Origin: Metabacillus niabensis
GTDB taxonomy: Bacteria; Bacillota; Bacilli; Bacillales; Bacillaceae
NCBI RefSeq assembly: GCF_020524345.1
Contig: NZ_JAIVLH010000026.1
Location: forward strand, 1 to 62,350
DNA length: 62,350 bases
Direction: 5' to 3'
The first letter of the stretch is position 1, and every line of letters begins with the position of its first letter. This document shows positions 20,427-36,006 of this stretch, piece by piece. The notes beneath the pieces were generated by a model. The model saw only the letters and a program-made list of their open reading frames with translations. It had not been told where the DNA came from and ran no database searches. The position numbers and the translations under genes are program-made.

Positions 20427-20966
20427 TTATTTTTGGAACGGCATGCCGAACTGTGTTAATAGTTCGCGTGCTTCTTCATCAGTATTCGCAGTAGTAACGA
20501 TAACGATATCCATACCGCGAACTTTGTTTACTTTATCATAATCAATCTCAGGGAAGATTAATTGCTCTTTCACACCTAAAGTGTAGTTTCCACGGCCATC
20601 AAAAGATTTCTTTGATACCCCACGGAAGTCACGTACACGTGGTAATGAAACAGAGATTAATTTATCTAAGAATTGGTACATACGCTCACCGCGAAGTGTA
20701 ACTTTTGCACCGATTGGCATACCTTCACGAAGACGGAAGCCCGCGATTGATTTTTTTGCTTTAGTTACAACAGGTTTTTGACCAGTGATTTGAGTTAACT
20801 CTTCAACAGCTACATCTAAAGCTTTTGAGTTTGAAACTGCATCACCAACACCCATGTTGATAACGATTTTTTCTAATTTTGGAGCTTGCATTACTGATTT
20901 ATATGAGAACTTCTTCATTAATGAAGGAGTGATTTCACTTTGATACTTTTCTTTAAGGCGGTTCAT
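20427..20966 (-). CDS. rplE: 50S ribosomal protein L5 (uL5)
   Basis: L5 binds 5S rRNA and contacts P-site tRNA. The 179 aa start [19 protein letters not shown] and contain [38 protein letters not shown] and the C-terminal [18 protein letters not shown], all typical. It lies between rplX and rpsN. Confidence 0.98.
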   Translation of the reverse strand: MNRLKEKYQSEITPSLMKKFSYKSVMQAPKLEKIVINMGVGDAVSNSKALDVAVEELTQITGQKPVVTKAKKSIAGFRLREGMPIGAKVTLRGERMYQFLDKLISVSLPRVRDFRGVSKKSFDGRGNYTLGVKEQLIFPEIDYDKVNKVRGMDIVIVTTANTDEEARELLTQFGMPFQK

Positions 20967-20990
20967 CTATATACCTCCCTTCCTGATTTA

Positions 20991-21302
20991 CTATTTATCT
21001 AAAGTTTCACCAGATTTTTTTGCTACACGTACCTTTTTACCGTCTACCACTTTATAACCAACACGAGTCGGTTCACCAGATTTTGGATCAAGTGGCATAA
21101 CATTTGATACATGGATAGGTGCCTCTTGGTTTAAGATTCCACCTTGTGGGTTAGCTTGAGATGGCTTAGCGTGTTTTTTCACGATGTTAATACCTTCTAC
21201 AAGTACACGATCTTTTTTAGGATAAGAAGCAAGAACAACGCCTTGTTTACCTTTATCCTTACCAGAGATAACCATTACTTTATCACCTTTTTTAACATGC
21301 AT
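20991..21302 (-). CDS. rplX: 50S ribosomal protein L24 (uL24)
   Basis: L24 is an assembly-initiator protein with a KOW domain. The 103 aa start [20 protein letters not shown] (the KOW motif) and contain [20 protein letters not shown]. It is between rplN and rplE with an AGGAGGT-like site. Confidence 0.98.
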   Translation of the reverse strand: MHVKKGDKVMVISGKDKGKQGVVLASYPKKDRVLVEGINIVKKHAKPSQANPQGGILNQEAPIHVSNVMPLDPKSGEPTRVGYKVVDGKKVRVAKKSGETLDK

Positions 21303-21339
21303 CCTCGTTGCACCTCCTTAGTAAGGCAATCGAAATTTA

Positions 21340-21708
<369 letters not shown>

Positions 21709-21747
21709 TTATGTTACCTCCCTTCGGAATTAACTATCCGAACAATA

Positions 21748-23318
<1,571 letters not shown>

Positions 23319-23321
23319 GGA

Positions 23322-23666
23322 TTATCCCTCCTTCTTTTCTGTTAAGATGATTGTGATGTGGCTTGTGCGCTTGTTAATAGCACTTGCACGACCCATAGCG
23401 CGTGGACGGAAACGTTTAAGAGTTGGACCTTCGTTTGCATAAGCTTCAGATACAACTAAGCTATTAATGTCCATTTCATAGTTATGCTCAGCGTTTGCCA
23501 CTGCTGATTTTAATACTTTCTCTATGATTGGAGAAGCAGCCTTTGGTGTGTGATTTAAAATCGCCACTGCTTCACCTACTTGCTTACCTCGAATAAGATC
23601 TAGAACTAAACGAGCTTTACGAGGAGCAATACGAACTGTTCTTGCGACAGCTTTAGATTGTTGCAT
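23322..23666 (-). CDS. rplV: 50S ribosomal protein L22 (uL22)
   Basis: L22 lines the peptide exit tunnel with an extended hairpin. The 114 aa start [20 protein letters not shown] and include the tunnel hairpin ([20 protein letters not shown]). No macrolide-type deletion is visible in the loop as I recall it. It follows rpsS by 17 bases. Confidence 0.98.
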   Translation of the reverse strand: MQQSKAVARTVRIAPRKARLVLDLIRGKQVGEAVAILNHTPKAASPIIEKVLKSAVANAEHNYEMDINSLVVSEAYANEGPTLKRFRPRAMGRASAINKRTSHITIILTEKKEG

Positions 23667-23683
23667 TTAAATGCCTCCTCTCA

Positions 23684-24010
<327 letters not shown>

Positions 24011-24019
24011 TCAATCACG

Positions 24020-24868
<849 letters not shown>

Positions 24869-24877
24869 CTATTAAAA

Positions 24878-25165
24878 TTATACTTCGAATAATTCGATTT
24901 CTTTGCTATCAGTTGTAAGCTTAATGATCGCTTTACGACGACGGTTAGTTAAACCGCTGTAACGACCAACGCGTTTGAATTTACCTTTGTAATTCATGAT
25001 GTTTACTTTTTCAACTTTTACACCAAAGATTGATTCGATCGCATCTTTAACTTCAGTTTTATTAGCCTTAACATCAACTTCAAACGTGTATTTTTTCTCT
25101 GACATTAAATCAGTTGAACGTTCAGTGATTACGGGGCGCTTAATAATATCACGAGGATCTTTCAT
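24878..25165 (-). CDS. rplW: 50S ribosomal protein L23 (uL23)
   Basis: L23 is at the exit tunnel, docking trigger factor and SRP. The 95 aa start [20 protein letters not shown] and include [19 protein letters not shown] and [16 protein letters not shown]. Its ATG overlaps the rplD stop by one base, so the two are coupled. Confidence 0.98.
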   Translation of the reverse strand: MKDPRDIIKRPVITERSTDLMSEKKYTFEVDVKANKTEVKDAIESIFGVKVEKVNIMNYKGKFKRVGRYSGLTNRRRKAIIKLTTDSKEIELFEV

Positions 25166-25788
25166 TATGCAAGCACCTCCTCTACTTTTTGCACCGCTGC
25201 TTTCGTCATAATCAATTTATCATGGTTTAGTACATCAAGTACGTTAACACCATTTGCAGTAACTACAGTTACTCCAGGGATATTACGTGCTGATAATGCA
25301 ACATTTTCGTTGTTGTCAGCTGTAACGATTAACGCTTTTTTCTCAACAGAAAGACCTTTTAATACTGAAGCCATTTCTTTTGTTTTTGGAGCGTTAAGAG
25401 CTAAGTCTTCTAATACAACGATGCTGTTGTCAACTACTTTAGATGATAAAGCTGATTTGATAGCTAAACGGCGTACTTTTTTAGGTAATTTATATGCATA
25501 TGAACGTGGTGTTGGTCCGAATACGATACCACCGCCGCGCCATTGTGGAGAACGGATAGATCCTTGACGAGCACGACCAGTACCCTTTTGGCGCCAAGGT
25601 TTACGACCTCCGCCTGCTACTTCAGAACGATTTTTTACTTTGTGAGTTCCTTGACGTAAGGAAGCTCTTTGCATGATAACCGCTTCAAATAATACATGCT
25701 GATTAGGTTCAATACCAAACACAGAATCATTTAGTTCGATTTCTCCAACGTTTGATCCAGCTTGGTTTAATAATGCTACTTTCGGCAT
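25165..25788 (-). CDS. rplD: 50S ribosomal protein L4 (uL4)
   Basis: L4 lines the exit tunnel; in several bacteria it represses the S10 operon by binding its leader. The 207 aa start [20 protein letters not shown] and contain the loop [20 protein letters not shown]. The tunnel-tip residues look wild type. It lies between rplC and rplW. Confidence 0.98.
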   Translation of the reverse strand: MPKVALLNQAGSNVGEIELNDSVFGIEPNQHVLFEAVIMQRASLRQGTHKVKNRSEVAGGGRKPWRQKGTGRARQGSIRSPQWRGGGIVFGPTPRSYAYKLPKKVRRLAIKSALSSKVVDNSIVVLEDLALNAPKTKEMASVLKGLSVEKKALIVTADNNENVALSARNIPGVTVVTANGVNVLDVLNHDKLIMTKAAVQKVEEVLA

Positions 25789-25815
25789 TACCCAATTCCT
25801 CCTTTCCTAGTGAAA

Positions 25816-26445
25816 TTATTTAGATTTAACTGCGCTTTTCACAGTGATTAGGGCTTTTTTAGGTCCTGGAACGTTACCTTTGATTAATAGTAGGTTGCGT
25901 TCTGCATCCACTTTAACAATCTCTAAGTTTTGAACTGTGATACGTTCTCCACCCATACGGCCAGGTAATAATTTGTTTTTGAATACACGGTTAGGTGCTA
26001 CAGGTCCCATAGAACCTGGGCGACGATGGTAACGAGAACCGTGGGACATAGGTCCACGAGATTGTCCGTGGCGTTTAATAGCACCTTGGAAACCTTTCCC
26101 TTTAGAAATTCCTGTTACATCTACAGTTTCACCTGCTGTGAAAATATCAACTTTGACTTCTTGACCAACTTCGATTTGCTCTAAGCTTGCTTCACGAAGT
26201 TCTTTAACGAAGCGCTTAGGTGCAGTATCAGCTTTCGCAACGTGGCCTTTTTCTGGTTTGTTCGATAACTTTTCGCGTTTGTCTTCAAAACCTAATTGAA
26301 CTGCATTATATCCATCAGTTTCAACAGTTTTCTTTTGAAGAACAACGTTTGGAGCAGCTTCGATAACAGTTACCGGAATTAGATCACCGTTTTCTGCAAA
26401 TACTTGCGTCATACCAATTTTTCTTCCTAAGATTCCTTTGGTCAT
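25816..26445 (-). CDS. rplC: 50S ribosomal protein L3 (uL3)
   Basis: L3 is an assembly initiator near the peptidyl-transferase centre. The 209 aa start [20 protein letters not shown] and contain the central extension ([20 protein letters not shown]) and [16 protein letters not shown]. It is the second gene of the S10 operon, 42 bases after rpsJ. Confidence 0.98.
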   Translation of the reverse strand: MTKGILGRKIGMTQVFAENGDLIPVTVIEAAPNVVLQKKTVETDGYNAVQLGFEDKREKLSNKPEKGHVAKADTAPKRFVKELREASLEQIEVGQEVKVDIFTAGETVDVTGISKGKGFQGAIKRHGQSRGPMSHGSRYHRRPGSMGPVAPNRVFKNKLLPGRMGGERITVQNLEIVKVDAERNLLLIKGNVPGPKKALITVKSAVKSK

Positions 26446-26487
26446 GAGTCACACCTCCTAATAGTCTTTTCTTATTTATTTTAAGAA

Positions 26488-26930
<443 letters not shown>

Positions 26931-26936
<6 letters not shown>

Positions 26937-26959
26937 CATAAAACCTATAATAGATGCAA
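26931..26959 (-). promoter_or_regulatory. S10 operon promoter, proximal
   Basis: On minus, TTGCAT (26959-26954) and TATAAT (26936-26931) are 17 bases apart. It is the strongest-looking start for the S10-spc-alpha cluster and makes a leader of about 125 nt. Confidence 0.83.
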
Positions 26960-27001
26960 GAGTAATTTATAAAAAACCTAGTACTCTTACGCACTTTTCA
27001 T

Positions 27002-27030
27002 ATTATACATAGAATATCTACGAATATCAA
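27002..27030 (-). promoter_or_regulatory. S10 operon promoter, distal
   Basis: On minus, TTGATA (27030-27025) and TATAAT (27007-27002) are 17 bases apart, about 70 bp upstream of the proximal promoter. The remaining upstream gap (27031-27268) is AT-rich and shows nothing I can name. Confidence 0.75.
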
Positions 27031-27268
27031 GAATATCAGTAATGGTTTAATCTGTAACTTTTTCCTGTAGATATAAATGGTACTGGCCAATTAAAAGTTA
27101 ACTACTATTTCATCTAGTTTACTTCTTTATTAAGACAGATTATTTCAATAGTAGAGAATGGATCTATCAGTTCAACATATTATGTGTATAATATTTATAT
27201 TTAAATAGAAGCAACGATTTAATTGTCAGCTCCAAATAAATCGAATATATATATAGAAGAAAAAAAAC

Positions 27269-27302
27269 AAAAAAGGACGAGCACATTTGCTCGTCCTTTT
27301 TT
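27269..27302 (-). terminator. terminator after tuf
   Basis: On minus, AAAGGACGAGC pairs with GCTCGTCC around an AAATGT-type loop and is followed by a T-run. It lies just past the tuf stop and separates the rpsL-tuf unit from the S10 operon. Confidence 0.92.
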
Positions 27303-27315
27303 AAACTTTATCTAA

Positions 27316-28506
27316 TTATTCTTGGATAGTTGCAACAACGCCTGCGCCTACAGTACGTCCACCTTCACGGATTGAGAATTTAGTACCTTCTTCAATCGCG
27401 ATTGGAGCAATAAGCTCAACAGTCATTTCAACGTTATCTCCAGGCATAACCATTTCTACGCCTTCAGGAAGTTGGCAGATACCAGTTACATCAGTTGTAC
27501 GGAAGTAGAACTGAGGACGGTAGTTAGTGAAGAATGGAGTGTGACGTCCACCTTCTTCTTTTGATAAAACGTAAACTTCTGCTTTGAATTTTGTGTGTGG
27601 AGTGATTGTACCTGGTTTAGCAAGTACTTGTCCACGTTGTACATCATCACGTGCAACACCACGAAGTAGTGCACCGATGTTGTCACCAGCTTCAGCATAG
27701 TCAAGAAGTTTACGGAACATTTCAACACCTGTTACAGTTGTTGATTTTGGCTCTTCAGTTAAACCGATGATGTCGATTACGTCACCAACTTTAACTTGTC
27801 CACGCTCAACACGACCAGTAGCAACTGTTCCACGACCAGTGATAGAGAATACATCCTCAACTGGCATCATGAATGGCTTGTCAGTGTCACGTGTTGGAGT
27901 TGGGATATACTCATCAACAGCGTTCATTAATTCAACGATTTTTTCTTCCCACTCAGCTTCTCCTTCAAGAGCTTTAAGAGCAGAACCTTTAACTACAGGT
28001 ACATCATCACCAGGGAATTCGTACTCAGATAGTAAATCACGAACTTCCATTTCTACTAATTCTAATAATTCTTCGTCATCTACCATGTCACATTTGTTTA
28101 AGAATACAACAAGGTAAGGTACACCTACTTGACGAGATAAAAGGATGTGCTCACGAGTTTGTGGCATTGGGCCGTCAGCAGCAGATACTACTAAGATACC
28201 GCCATCCATTTGTGCAGCACCAGTGATCATGTTTTTAACATAGTCAGCATGTCCTGGGCAGTCAACGTGTGCATAGTGACGAGTTTCAGTTTCATACTCA
28301 ACGTGTGCAGTTGAGATTGTGATTCCACGCTCACGCTCTTCTGGAGCAGCGTCGATCATATCATAAGCCATAGCAGCACCTTTACCACTACGTTTAGCTA
28401 GTACAGTTGTGATTGCAGCTGTTAAAGTTGTTTTACCATGGTCAACGTGTCCGATAGTACCGATATTAGCATGCGTTTTGGAACGGTCGAATTTTTCTTT
28501 AGCCAT
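27316..28506 (-). CDS. tuf: elongation factor Tu
   Basis: EF-Tu delivers aminoacyl-tRNA to the ribosome. The 396 aa show G1 GHVDHGKTT, the switch-I Thr in RGITI, G3 [13 protein letters not shown]4 NKCDMVD and G5 SALKALEG. Domain III ends with [15 protein letters not shown]. It appears as a single copy in this window, the last gene of rpsL-rpsG-fusA-tuf. A strong hairpin lies between it and fusA. Confidence 0.99.
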   Translation of the reverse strand: MAKEKFDRSKTHANIGTIGHVDHGKTTLTAAITTVLAKRSGKGAAMAYDMIDAAPEERERGITISTAHVEYETETRHYAHVDCPGHADYVKNMITGAAQMDGGILVVSAADGPMPQTREHILLSRQVGVPYLVVFLNKCDMVDDEELLELVEMEVRDLLSEYEFPGDDVPVVKGSALKALEGEAEWEEKIVELMNAVDEYIPTPTRDTDKPFMMPVEDVFSITGRGTVATGRVERGQVKVGDVIDIIGLTEEPKSTTVTGVEMFRKLLDYAEAGDNIGALLRGVARDDVQRGQVLAKPGTITPHTKFKAEVYVLSKEEGGRHTPFFTNYRPQFYFRTTDVTGICQLPEGVEMVMPGDNVEMTVELIAPIAIEEGTKFSIREGGRTVGAGVVATIQE

Positions 28507-28552
28507 TCTAAAAATCCTCCTTAGAGATTGTATTTTTTAGGATAATATATGT

Positions 28553-28581
28553 AACAGAAAGCGAGATTCTCACTTTCTGTT
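28553..28581 (-). other. strong hairpin in the fusA-tuf gap
   Basis: On minus, AACAGAAAGTGAG-AAT-CTCGCTTTCTGTT (28581-28553) is a 13-bp stem with one G-T pair and a three-base loop. No T-run follows, so it is not a classic terminator. It may protect or process the mRNA, or mildly attenuate it, upstream of tuf. Confidence 0.7.
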
Positions 28582-28623
28582 CTCACATAAGTAGTTATAC
28601 TTCATAAAAGGGGTAAAAATCAA

Positions 28624-30702
28624 TTACTCACCTTTATTTTTTTTGATAATTTCTTCTGAAACTGATTTTGGTACTTCTTCATAGTGATCAAAGTGCATAG
28701 TGAAGACACCACGACCTTGAGTACTTGAACGTAATGCTGTAGCATAACCAAACATTTCAGAAAGTGGAATCATTGCGCGAACAACTTGTGCATTCCCACG
28801 AGCTTCCATACCTTCAACGCGTCCACGACGTGCTGTAACTTGGCCCATGATATCTCCCATGTATTCTTCAGGCACTACTACTTCAACTTTCATAACAGGC
28901 TCTAGAATTACAGGGCTACATTTTGATACAGCATTTTTAAGTGCTAATGAAGCAGCAACTTTAAACGCCATTTCACTTGAGTCAACATCATGGTAAGAAC
29001 CATCAACTAATGCAGCTTTAACATCAACTAATGGATAACCAGCTAAGACACCGTTTTGCATTGCATCTTCAAGACCAGCTTGAACAGCAGGTACGTATTC
29101 ACGAGGTACTACCCCACCAACGATTTTGTTTTCGAACTCAAAACCTTTACCTTCTTCATTCGGTTCAAATTCGATCCACACGTGTCCGAATTGTCCACGT
29201 CCACCAGATTGACGAGCGAATTTACCTTCGACTTTAGCACCTTGGCGGAATGTTTCACGATATGCAACCTGTGGAGCACCAACGTTAGCTTCTACTTTGA
29301 ATTCACGTTTCATACGATCAACTAAAATATCTAAGTGAAGCTCACCCATACCAGCAATAATTGTTTGACCAGTTTCTGCATCAGTATGTGCTCTGAAAGT
29401 TGGATCTTCCTCTTGAAGTTTTTGTAAAGCAGTTGTCATTTTGTCTTGGTCTGCTTTAGATTTTGGTTCAACAGAAAGTTGAATAACTGGTTCTGGGAAT
29501 TCCATAGACTCAAGGATAACAAGGTTTTTGTCGTCACATAGAGTATCACCAGTTGTAGTATCTTTCAAACCAACAGCAGCTGCGATATCTCCAGCATAAA
29601 CTTCAGAGATTTCTTCACGGCTGTTTGCATGCATTTGAAGGATACGACCTACACGCTCACGTTTACCTTTAGTAGAGTTTTGGATATAAGATCCAGAACT
29701 TAATGTACCAGAGTAAACACGGAAGAATGTAAGTTTACCAACATAAGGATCTGTCATTACTTTAAACGCTAAAGCAGCAAACGGACCCTCATCGCTAGAT
29801 TCACGAGTAACTTCTTCATCTGTATCAGGTAGAGTACCTTTGATTGCCGGTACATCTAGTGGAGATGGAAGGTAATCGATAACAGCATCTAGCATTTTTT
29901 GAACACCTTTGTTTTTGAAAGCAGATCCACAGATAACTGGATAGAAATCAACGCTACAAGTACCTTTACGAATTGCTGCTTTTAGCTCTTCGTTAGTGAT
30001 TTCTTCACCACCAAGGTATTTCTCCATTAATTCTTCATCAAGTTCAGCTACTGCTTCTACTAAGCTTTCTCGGTATTCATTCGCTTGATCTTGGTATTCT
30101 TCAGGAATTTCTCCCACTTGGATATCAGTTCCTAAGTCATTACCATAGAACGTAGCATTCATTTCAACTAAGTCAATGATACCTTCGAATTGATCTTCCG
30201 CACCAATTGGTAATTGGATTGGGTGAGCATTAGCTTGAAGGCGTTCATGTAATGTTTTTACAGAATATAGGAAGTCCGCACCGATTTTGTCCATTTTATT
30301 AACGAACACAACACGTGGTACTCCATAAGTTGTAGCTTGACGCCAAACAGTTTCTGTTTGAGGTTCAACACCTGATTGAGCATCAAGTACTGCTACAGCA
30401 CCATCAAGTACACGCAGGGAACGTTCAACCTCAACTGTGAAGTCTACGTGTCCTGGAGTGTCGATGATGTTTACACGGTGGCCTTTCCACTGTGCAGTTG
30501 TTGCAGCAGATGTGATCGTGATTCCACGTTCTTGTTCTTGCTCCATCCAGTCCATCTGTGATGCACCTTCGTGAGTTTCACCAATTTTATGAATACGACC
30601 AGTGTAATAAAGAACACGCTCAGTAGTTGTGGTTTTACCAGCATCAATGTGAGCCATGATTCCGATATTACGAGTATTTGCTAAGGAGAACTCTCTTGCC
30701 AT
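28624..30702 (-). CDS. fusA: elongation factor G
   Basis: EF-G catalyses translocation and, with RRF, ribosome recycling. The 692 aa start with [20 protein letters not shown] (G1), [20 protein letters not shown] (G3) and NKMDK (G4). Domain IV carries the [15 protein letters not shown] region, and the end is [19 protein letters not shown]. It lies between rpsG and tuf in the str operon. Confidence 0.99.
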   Translation of the reverse strand: MAREFSLANTRNIGIMAHIDAGKTTTTERVLYYTGRIHKIGETHEGASQMDWMEQEQERGITITSAATTAQWKGHRVNIIDTPGHVDFTVEVERSLRVLDGAVAVLDAQSGVEPQTETVWRQATTYGVPRVVFVNKMDKIGADFLYSVKTLHERLQANAHPIQLPIGAEDQFEGIIDLVEMNATFYGNDLGTDIQVGEIPEEYQDQANEYRESLVEAVAELDEELMEKYLGGEEITNEELKAAIRKGTCSVDFYPVICGSAFKNKGVQKMLDAVIDYLPSPLDVPAIKGTLPDTDEEVTRESSDEGPFAALAFKVMTDPYVGKLTFFRVYSGTLSSGSYIQNSTKGKRERVGRILQMHANSREEISEVYAGDIAAAVGLKDTTTGDTLCDDKNLVILESMEFPEPVIQLSVEPKSKADQDKMTTALQKLQEEDPTFRAHTDAETGQTIIAGMGELHLDILVDRMKREFKVEANVGAPQVAYRETFRQGAKVEGKFARQSGGRGQFGHVWIEFEPNEEGKGFEFENKIVGGVVPREYVPAVQAGLEDAMQNGVLAGYPLVDVKAALVDGSYHDVDSSEMAFKVAASLALKNAVSKCSPVILEPVMKVEVVVPEEYMGDIMGQVTARRGRVEGMEARGNAQVVRAMIPLSEMFGYATALRSSTQGRGVFTMHFDHYEEVPKSVSEEIIKKNKGE

Positions 30703-30755
30703 TGGGTAATTTCTCCTTCCTTATAGGAAAATTTAGTGTATTTAAAGTATATTGA

Positions 30756-31253
<498 letters not shown>

Positions 31254-31276
31254 TTATTTTTATTTTAAAATGATTA

Positions 31277-31744
<468 letters not shown>

Positions 31745-31799
31745 TCATATTTAGGCAAAAACAAAGTTTCTGCAATATTAAACTTGCAAAAACATCTTT

Positions 31800-32048
31800 T
31801 TACCGGATTATAGCTACAGCTGCAGCTCCAACTTCTATTCCACAAGCTTTTCCAAGCTTTTTCATAGATTCAACTTTAATTAAGGGCACTTGCTTTTGTT
31901 CTGCTGTTTGAACGACTTTTTGTACAACTCGTTCATCAGCATCTTCAGCAATGACTATTTCCTTAACATCATTGTTTAAGAGAGCTTTAACTGATTGCTT
32001 AGTACCAACAATGATTTCATTTGCCTGTGATACTTTATCATAAGACAC
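31800..32048 (-). CDS. rplGB: L7Ae-like ribosomal protein (YbxF)
   Basis: A small RNA-binding protein of the L7Ae family; YbxF binds kink-turn RNA in B. subtilis. The GTG at 32048 (after GGAGG, 10-base spacer) gives 82 aa beginning [13 protein letters not shown], as in YbxF; a TTG at 32054 would be too close. The family ending [20 protein letters not shown] is present. It lies between rpoC and rpsL, the normal place. Confidence 0.92.
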   Translation of the reverse strand: MSYDKVSQANEIIVGTKQSVKALLNNDVKEIVIAEDADERVVQKVVQTAEQKQVPLIKVESMKKLGKACGIEVGAAAVAIIR

Positions 32049-32231
32049 AATCAAATATCCTCCAAAGCAACAGGTTTAAGATTGAGCACCTTGAATATAG
32101 TAACATTGAACATGATAGATGTCAACACGCATTAAAAAAACTTTATTACCTTTTTCTGCATGTTCAACTAATTATTTAAATCACTCATTGAGGGAAATTC
32201 CCCCAATGAGCTACAGTAGTAAGTTTAGATC

Positions 32232-35200
32232 TTAATCAACAGATACAACTTCCTCAGTTTGTTCAACCTTTGCAATTGGCTCTGCTTGACGATATCTCGG
32301 CATACCAGTGCCCGCAGGAACAAGTTTACCAATGATAACATTCTCTTTAAGACCAAGTAATTCATCGCGTTTTCCTTTAATTGCTGCATCTGTAAGAACT
32401 CGAGTTGTTTCTTGGAATGATGCTGCAGATAAGAAGGAATCTGTCTCTAGAGATGCTTTTGTAATACCAAGTAATACAGGGCGACCTGTTGCAGGACGTT
32501 TACCGTCTAACAGTACTTGTTTATTTGCATCAGTGAACTGATGAACATCCAATAAAGTACCTGGTAATACGTCTGTATCACCTGCATCCATAACACGGAC
32601 TTTACGAAGCATTTGTCGTACCATAACCTCTACGTGTTTATCACCAATTTCTACCCCTTGCATACGGTATACTTTTTGAACTTCACGTAATAGATATTGT
32701 TGAACTGCTTGTAAATCCTTCACTTTTAATAGTTCTTTAGGATCAATTGAACCTTCTGTTAAGACCTGACCACTCTCGATTTTATCACCTTGAGTAACTT
32801 TTAGTCTTGCATTATAAGGTGCTGTATAAGAACGGGATTCTACTTCACCCTGGATTACAATCTCTTGTTGTTTATCACGTACTTCATTAATTTCAGCTAC
32901 AACACCACTAATTTCAGAAATAATCGCTTGACCTTTAGGATTTCTAGCTTCAAATAACTCCTGAATACGAGGTAAACCTTGAGTGATATCATCTCCGGCA
33001 ACCCCACCTGTATGGAATGTACGCATTGTTAACTGCGTACCAGGTTCACCGATAGATTGAGCAGCGATAATACCCACTGCTTCCCCAACTTCTACTTCAC
33101 TACCAGTTGCAAGGTTTCTTCCGTAACATTTTTTACATACCCCATGTCTGGTGTTACATGTAAATGCAGAACGAATCCAAACCTTATCAATGCCAGCGTT
33201 GATAATTTCAACTGCAATATCCTCAGTAATTAGCTCATTTTCGTCTACAAGAACTGCACCTGTTTCAGGATGCTTTACAGCCTTACGGCAATAACGTCCA
33301 ATTAAACGTTCGTCTAACTTCTCGATAATTTCAGTACCTTCTCTAATTGCCTCAGCCAAGATACCACGATCTGTTCCGCAATCATCATCACGTATGATAA
33401 CATCTTGCGCAACGTCAACAAGTCGACGAGTTAAGTAACCTGAGTCAGCTGTTTTAAGGGCTGTATCTGCAAGACCTTTACGGGCACCGTGTGTAGAGAT
33501 GAAGTACTCTAATACAGTTAATCCTTCACGGAAACTCGACTTAATTGGTAACTCAATAATACGTCCAGCCGGGTTGGCCATAAGACCACGCATACCAGCT
33601 AGTTGAGTAAAGTTAGATGCGTTACCACGGGCACCTGAATCACTCATCATGAAGATTGGGTTACGCTTATTAAGAGATGCCATCAGCTTGCCTTGGATAT
33701 TATCTTTAGCCGCACTCCAAATGGAAATAACACGTTCATATCGTTCGTCTTCAGTAATTAAACCTCTTCGGAACTGCTTTAATACATTATCAACCTTTGT
33801 CTGTGCTTCACTGATGATTTCTTGTTTTTCTTTTAAAACTATGATATCAGATACACCAACAGTAATACCTGCTTTTGTTGAATATCTAAAACCGAGATTT
33901 TTCATGCGATCAAGCATTTTAGATGTCTCAGTAATATGGAATTTCTTAAAGATTTCAGCAATAATCTTACCGAGGATACCCTTTTTGAATGGGGCTATTT
34001 CCTCAAGAGTGGAGACATGCTCTTTTACATTCACTGTAGGATCAATAAAATACTTTTCAGGAGTTTTCTCCTCGATGTTTTGCTTAGTTGGCTCATTCAT
34101 GTAAGGGAATGATTCAGGTAAGATTTCATTAAAAATCAACTTACCAACTGTTGTGACAAGAAGCATTTTATTTTGTTCTTCAGTAAACGCTTGTTTGTTT
34201 AATGAAGATGCCTGAACAGCAACACGTGTATGTAAGTGTACATATCCGTTTTGATAAGCAAGCAATGCTTCATCTGTATCTTTAAAGATCATTCCTTCAC
34301 CAATTGCACCCGCACGCTCAAGAGTTAAGTAATAGTTACCTAGTACCATATCCTGAGAAGGTGTAACTACCGGTTTTCCATCCTTAGGATTAAGGATGTT
34401 TTGTGCAGCTAGCATTAGAATACGTGCTTCAGCTTGAGCTTCTGCAGAAAGCGGAACGTGAACAGCCATTTGGTCACCATCAAAGTCAGCATTATATGCA
34501 GTACAAACAAGAGGGTGAAGACGAATTGCACGACCTTCTACTAGTGTAGGCTCAAAAGCTTGAATTCCTAATCTATGAAGAGTAGGGGCGCGGTTAAGTA
34601 ATACTGGATGTTCTTTAATAACTGATTCTAATACATCCCATACTTCCGGTTGTACTCTCTCGATTTTCCGTTTCGCACTCTTTATGTTATGAGCTAATCC
34701 TTTTTCTACTAGCTCTTTCATAACAAACGGCTTGAAAAGCTCAAGAGCCATCTCTTTTGGTAATCCGCATTGATACATTTTTAGGTTAGGACCAACGACG
34801 ATAACTGAACGTCCTGAATAGTCAACACGTTTTCCCAATAGGTTTTGACGGAAACGCCCTTGTTTTCCTTTAAGCATATGCGAAAGTGATTTTAACGGAC
34901 GATTACCCGGTCCTGTTACAGGACGGCCACGACGACCATTATCAATCAACGCATCTACTGCTTCCTGAAGCATACGTTTTTCATTTTGAACAATAATGCT
35001 AGGTGCGCCAAGATCTAATAATCGTTTCAAACGGTTATTACGGTTAATAACACGTCTATATAGATCGTTAAGGTCGGATGTTGCAAAACGTCCGCCATCA
35101 AGCTGTACCATTGGACGTAGTTCAGGTGGGATAACAGGTAGCACATCAAGGATCATCCAAGATGGATCATTACCGGAGTTACGGAAAGCTTCAAGAACTT

Positions 35201-35831
35201 CCAATCGCTTAATTGCACGTGTTCTCCGTTGCCCTTGTGCTGTTTTTAGTTCTTCTTTTAATGTATCAACTTCTTTATCAAGATCAATATCTGATAAAAG
35301 TTTTTTAATAGCTTCAGCACCCATTGCTGCTTGGAAAGTGTTACCGTACTTTTCACGGTAAGCTCTATATTCTTTTTCAGATAGAAGTTGTTTCTTCTCT
35401 AGTGGAGTATCCCCTGTGTCAGTCGTCACGTAAGAAGCAAAATAAATAACTTCCTCTAGCGCACGTGGAGACATATCTAATACTAATCCCATACGGCTAG
35501 GAATACCTTTAAAATACCAGATATGAGATACAGGAGCAGCAAGCTCAATGTGTCCCATTCTTTCACGACGAACTTTTGCGCGGGTTACTTCTACACCACA
35601 GCGATCACAAACTACACCTTTGTAACGAACTCTTTTATATTTACCACAATGACATTCCCAGTCTTTTGTTGGTCCAAATATGCGTTCACAAAATAGACCA
35701 TCCTTCTCTGGCTTCAATGTACGGTAATTGATTGTTTCTGGTTTCTTAACTTCACCAAAGGACCAAGAGCGAATCTTGTCAGGTGAAGCCAAGCCGATGC
35801 TCATATATTCAAAATTATTTACATCTATCAA
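32232..35831 (-). CDS. rpoC: DNA-directed RNA polymerase beta' subunit
   Basis: Beta' holds the catalytic metal. The 1199 aa open with a TTG (LDVNNFEY-type start, AGGAGGT-like site), the zinc-ribbon [20 protein letters not shown], the catalytic [12 protein letters not shown], the bridge-helix area ([20 protein letters not shown]) and a second zinc site ([19 protein letters not shown]). The length equals B. subtilis RpoC as I recall it. It is 175 bases after rpoB. Confidence 0.99.
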   Translation of the reverse strand: MIDVNNFEYMSIGLASPDKIRSWSFGEVKKPETINYRTLKPEKDGLFCERIFGPTKDWECHCGKYKRVRYKGVVCDRCGVEVTRAKVRRERMGHIELAAPVSHIWYFKGIPSRMGLVLDMSPRALEEVIYFASYVTTDTGDTPLEKKQLLSEKEYRAYREKYGNTFQAAMGAEAIKKLLSDIDLDKEVDTLKEELKTAQGQRRTRAIKRLEVLEAFRNSGNDPSWMILDVLPVIPPELRPMVQLDGGRFATSDLNDLYRRVINRNNRLKRLLDLGAPSIIVQNEKRMLQEAVDALIDNGRRGRPVTGPGNRPLKSLSHMLKGKQGRFRQNLLGKRVDYSGRSVIVVGPNLKMYQCGLPKEMALELFKPFVMKELVEKGLAHNIKSAKRKIERVQPEVWDVLESVIKEHPVLLNRAPTLHRLGIQAFEPTLVEGRAIRLHPLVCTAYNADFDGDQMAVHVPLSAEAQAEARILMLAAQNILNPKDGKPVVTPSQDMVLGNYYLTLERAGAIGEGMIFKDTDEALLAYQNGYVHLHTRVAVQASSLNKQAFTEEQNKMLLVTTVGKLIFNEILPESFPYMNEPTKQNIEEKTPEKYFIDPTVNVKEHVSTLEEIAPFKKGILGKIIAEIFKKFHITETSKMLDRMKNLGFRYSTKAGITVGVSDIIVLKEKQEIISEAQTKVDNVLKQFRRGLITEDERYERVISIWSAAKDNIQGKLMASLNKRNPIFMMSDSGARGNASNFTQLAGMRGLMANPAGRIIELPIKSSFREGLTVLEYFISTHGARKGLADTALKTADSGYLTRRLVDVAQDVIIRDDDCGTDRGILAEAIREGTEIIEKLDERLIGRYCRKAVKHPETGAVLVDENELITEDIAVEIINAGIDKVWIRSAFTCNTRHGVCKKCYGRNLATGSEVEVGEAVGIIAAQSIGEPGTQLTMRTFHTGGVAGDDITQGLPRIQELFEARNPKGQAIISEISGVVAEINEVRDKQQEIVIQGEVESRSYTAPYNARLKVTQGDKIESGQVLTEGSIDPKELLKVKDLQAVQQYLLREVQKVYRMQGVEIGDKHVEVMVRQMLRKVRVMDAGDTDVLPGTLLDVHQFTDANKQVLLDGKRPATGRPVLLGITKASLETDSFLSAASFQETTRVLTDAAIKGKRDELLGLKENVIIGKLVPAGTGMPRYRQAEPIAKVEQTEEVVSVD

Positions 35832-36006
35832 GGGGCCTACCTCCCTTTTCGTCTTCAGGTTATACCCTAATTTAAGTGCTATTTATTGAATTTTTAAGAT
35901 CTATCACAAACGGAAAATTGTATGTACCTAGAGGTGAAATTTTATGAACGGAGAGATGAATTCTCCCCGTTTGTTTATCACATCATGTTAGGCAACTTTC
36001 ACAAAA

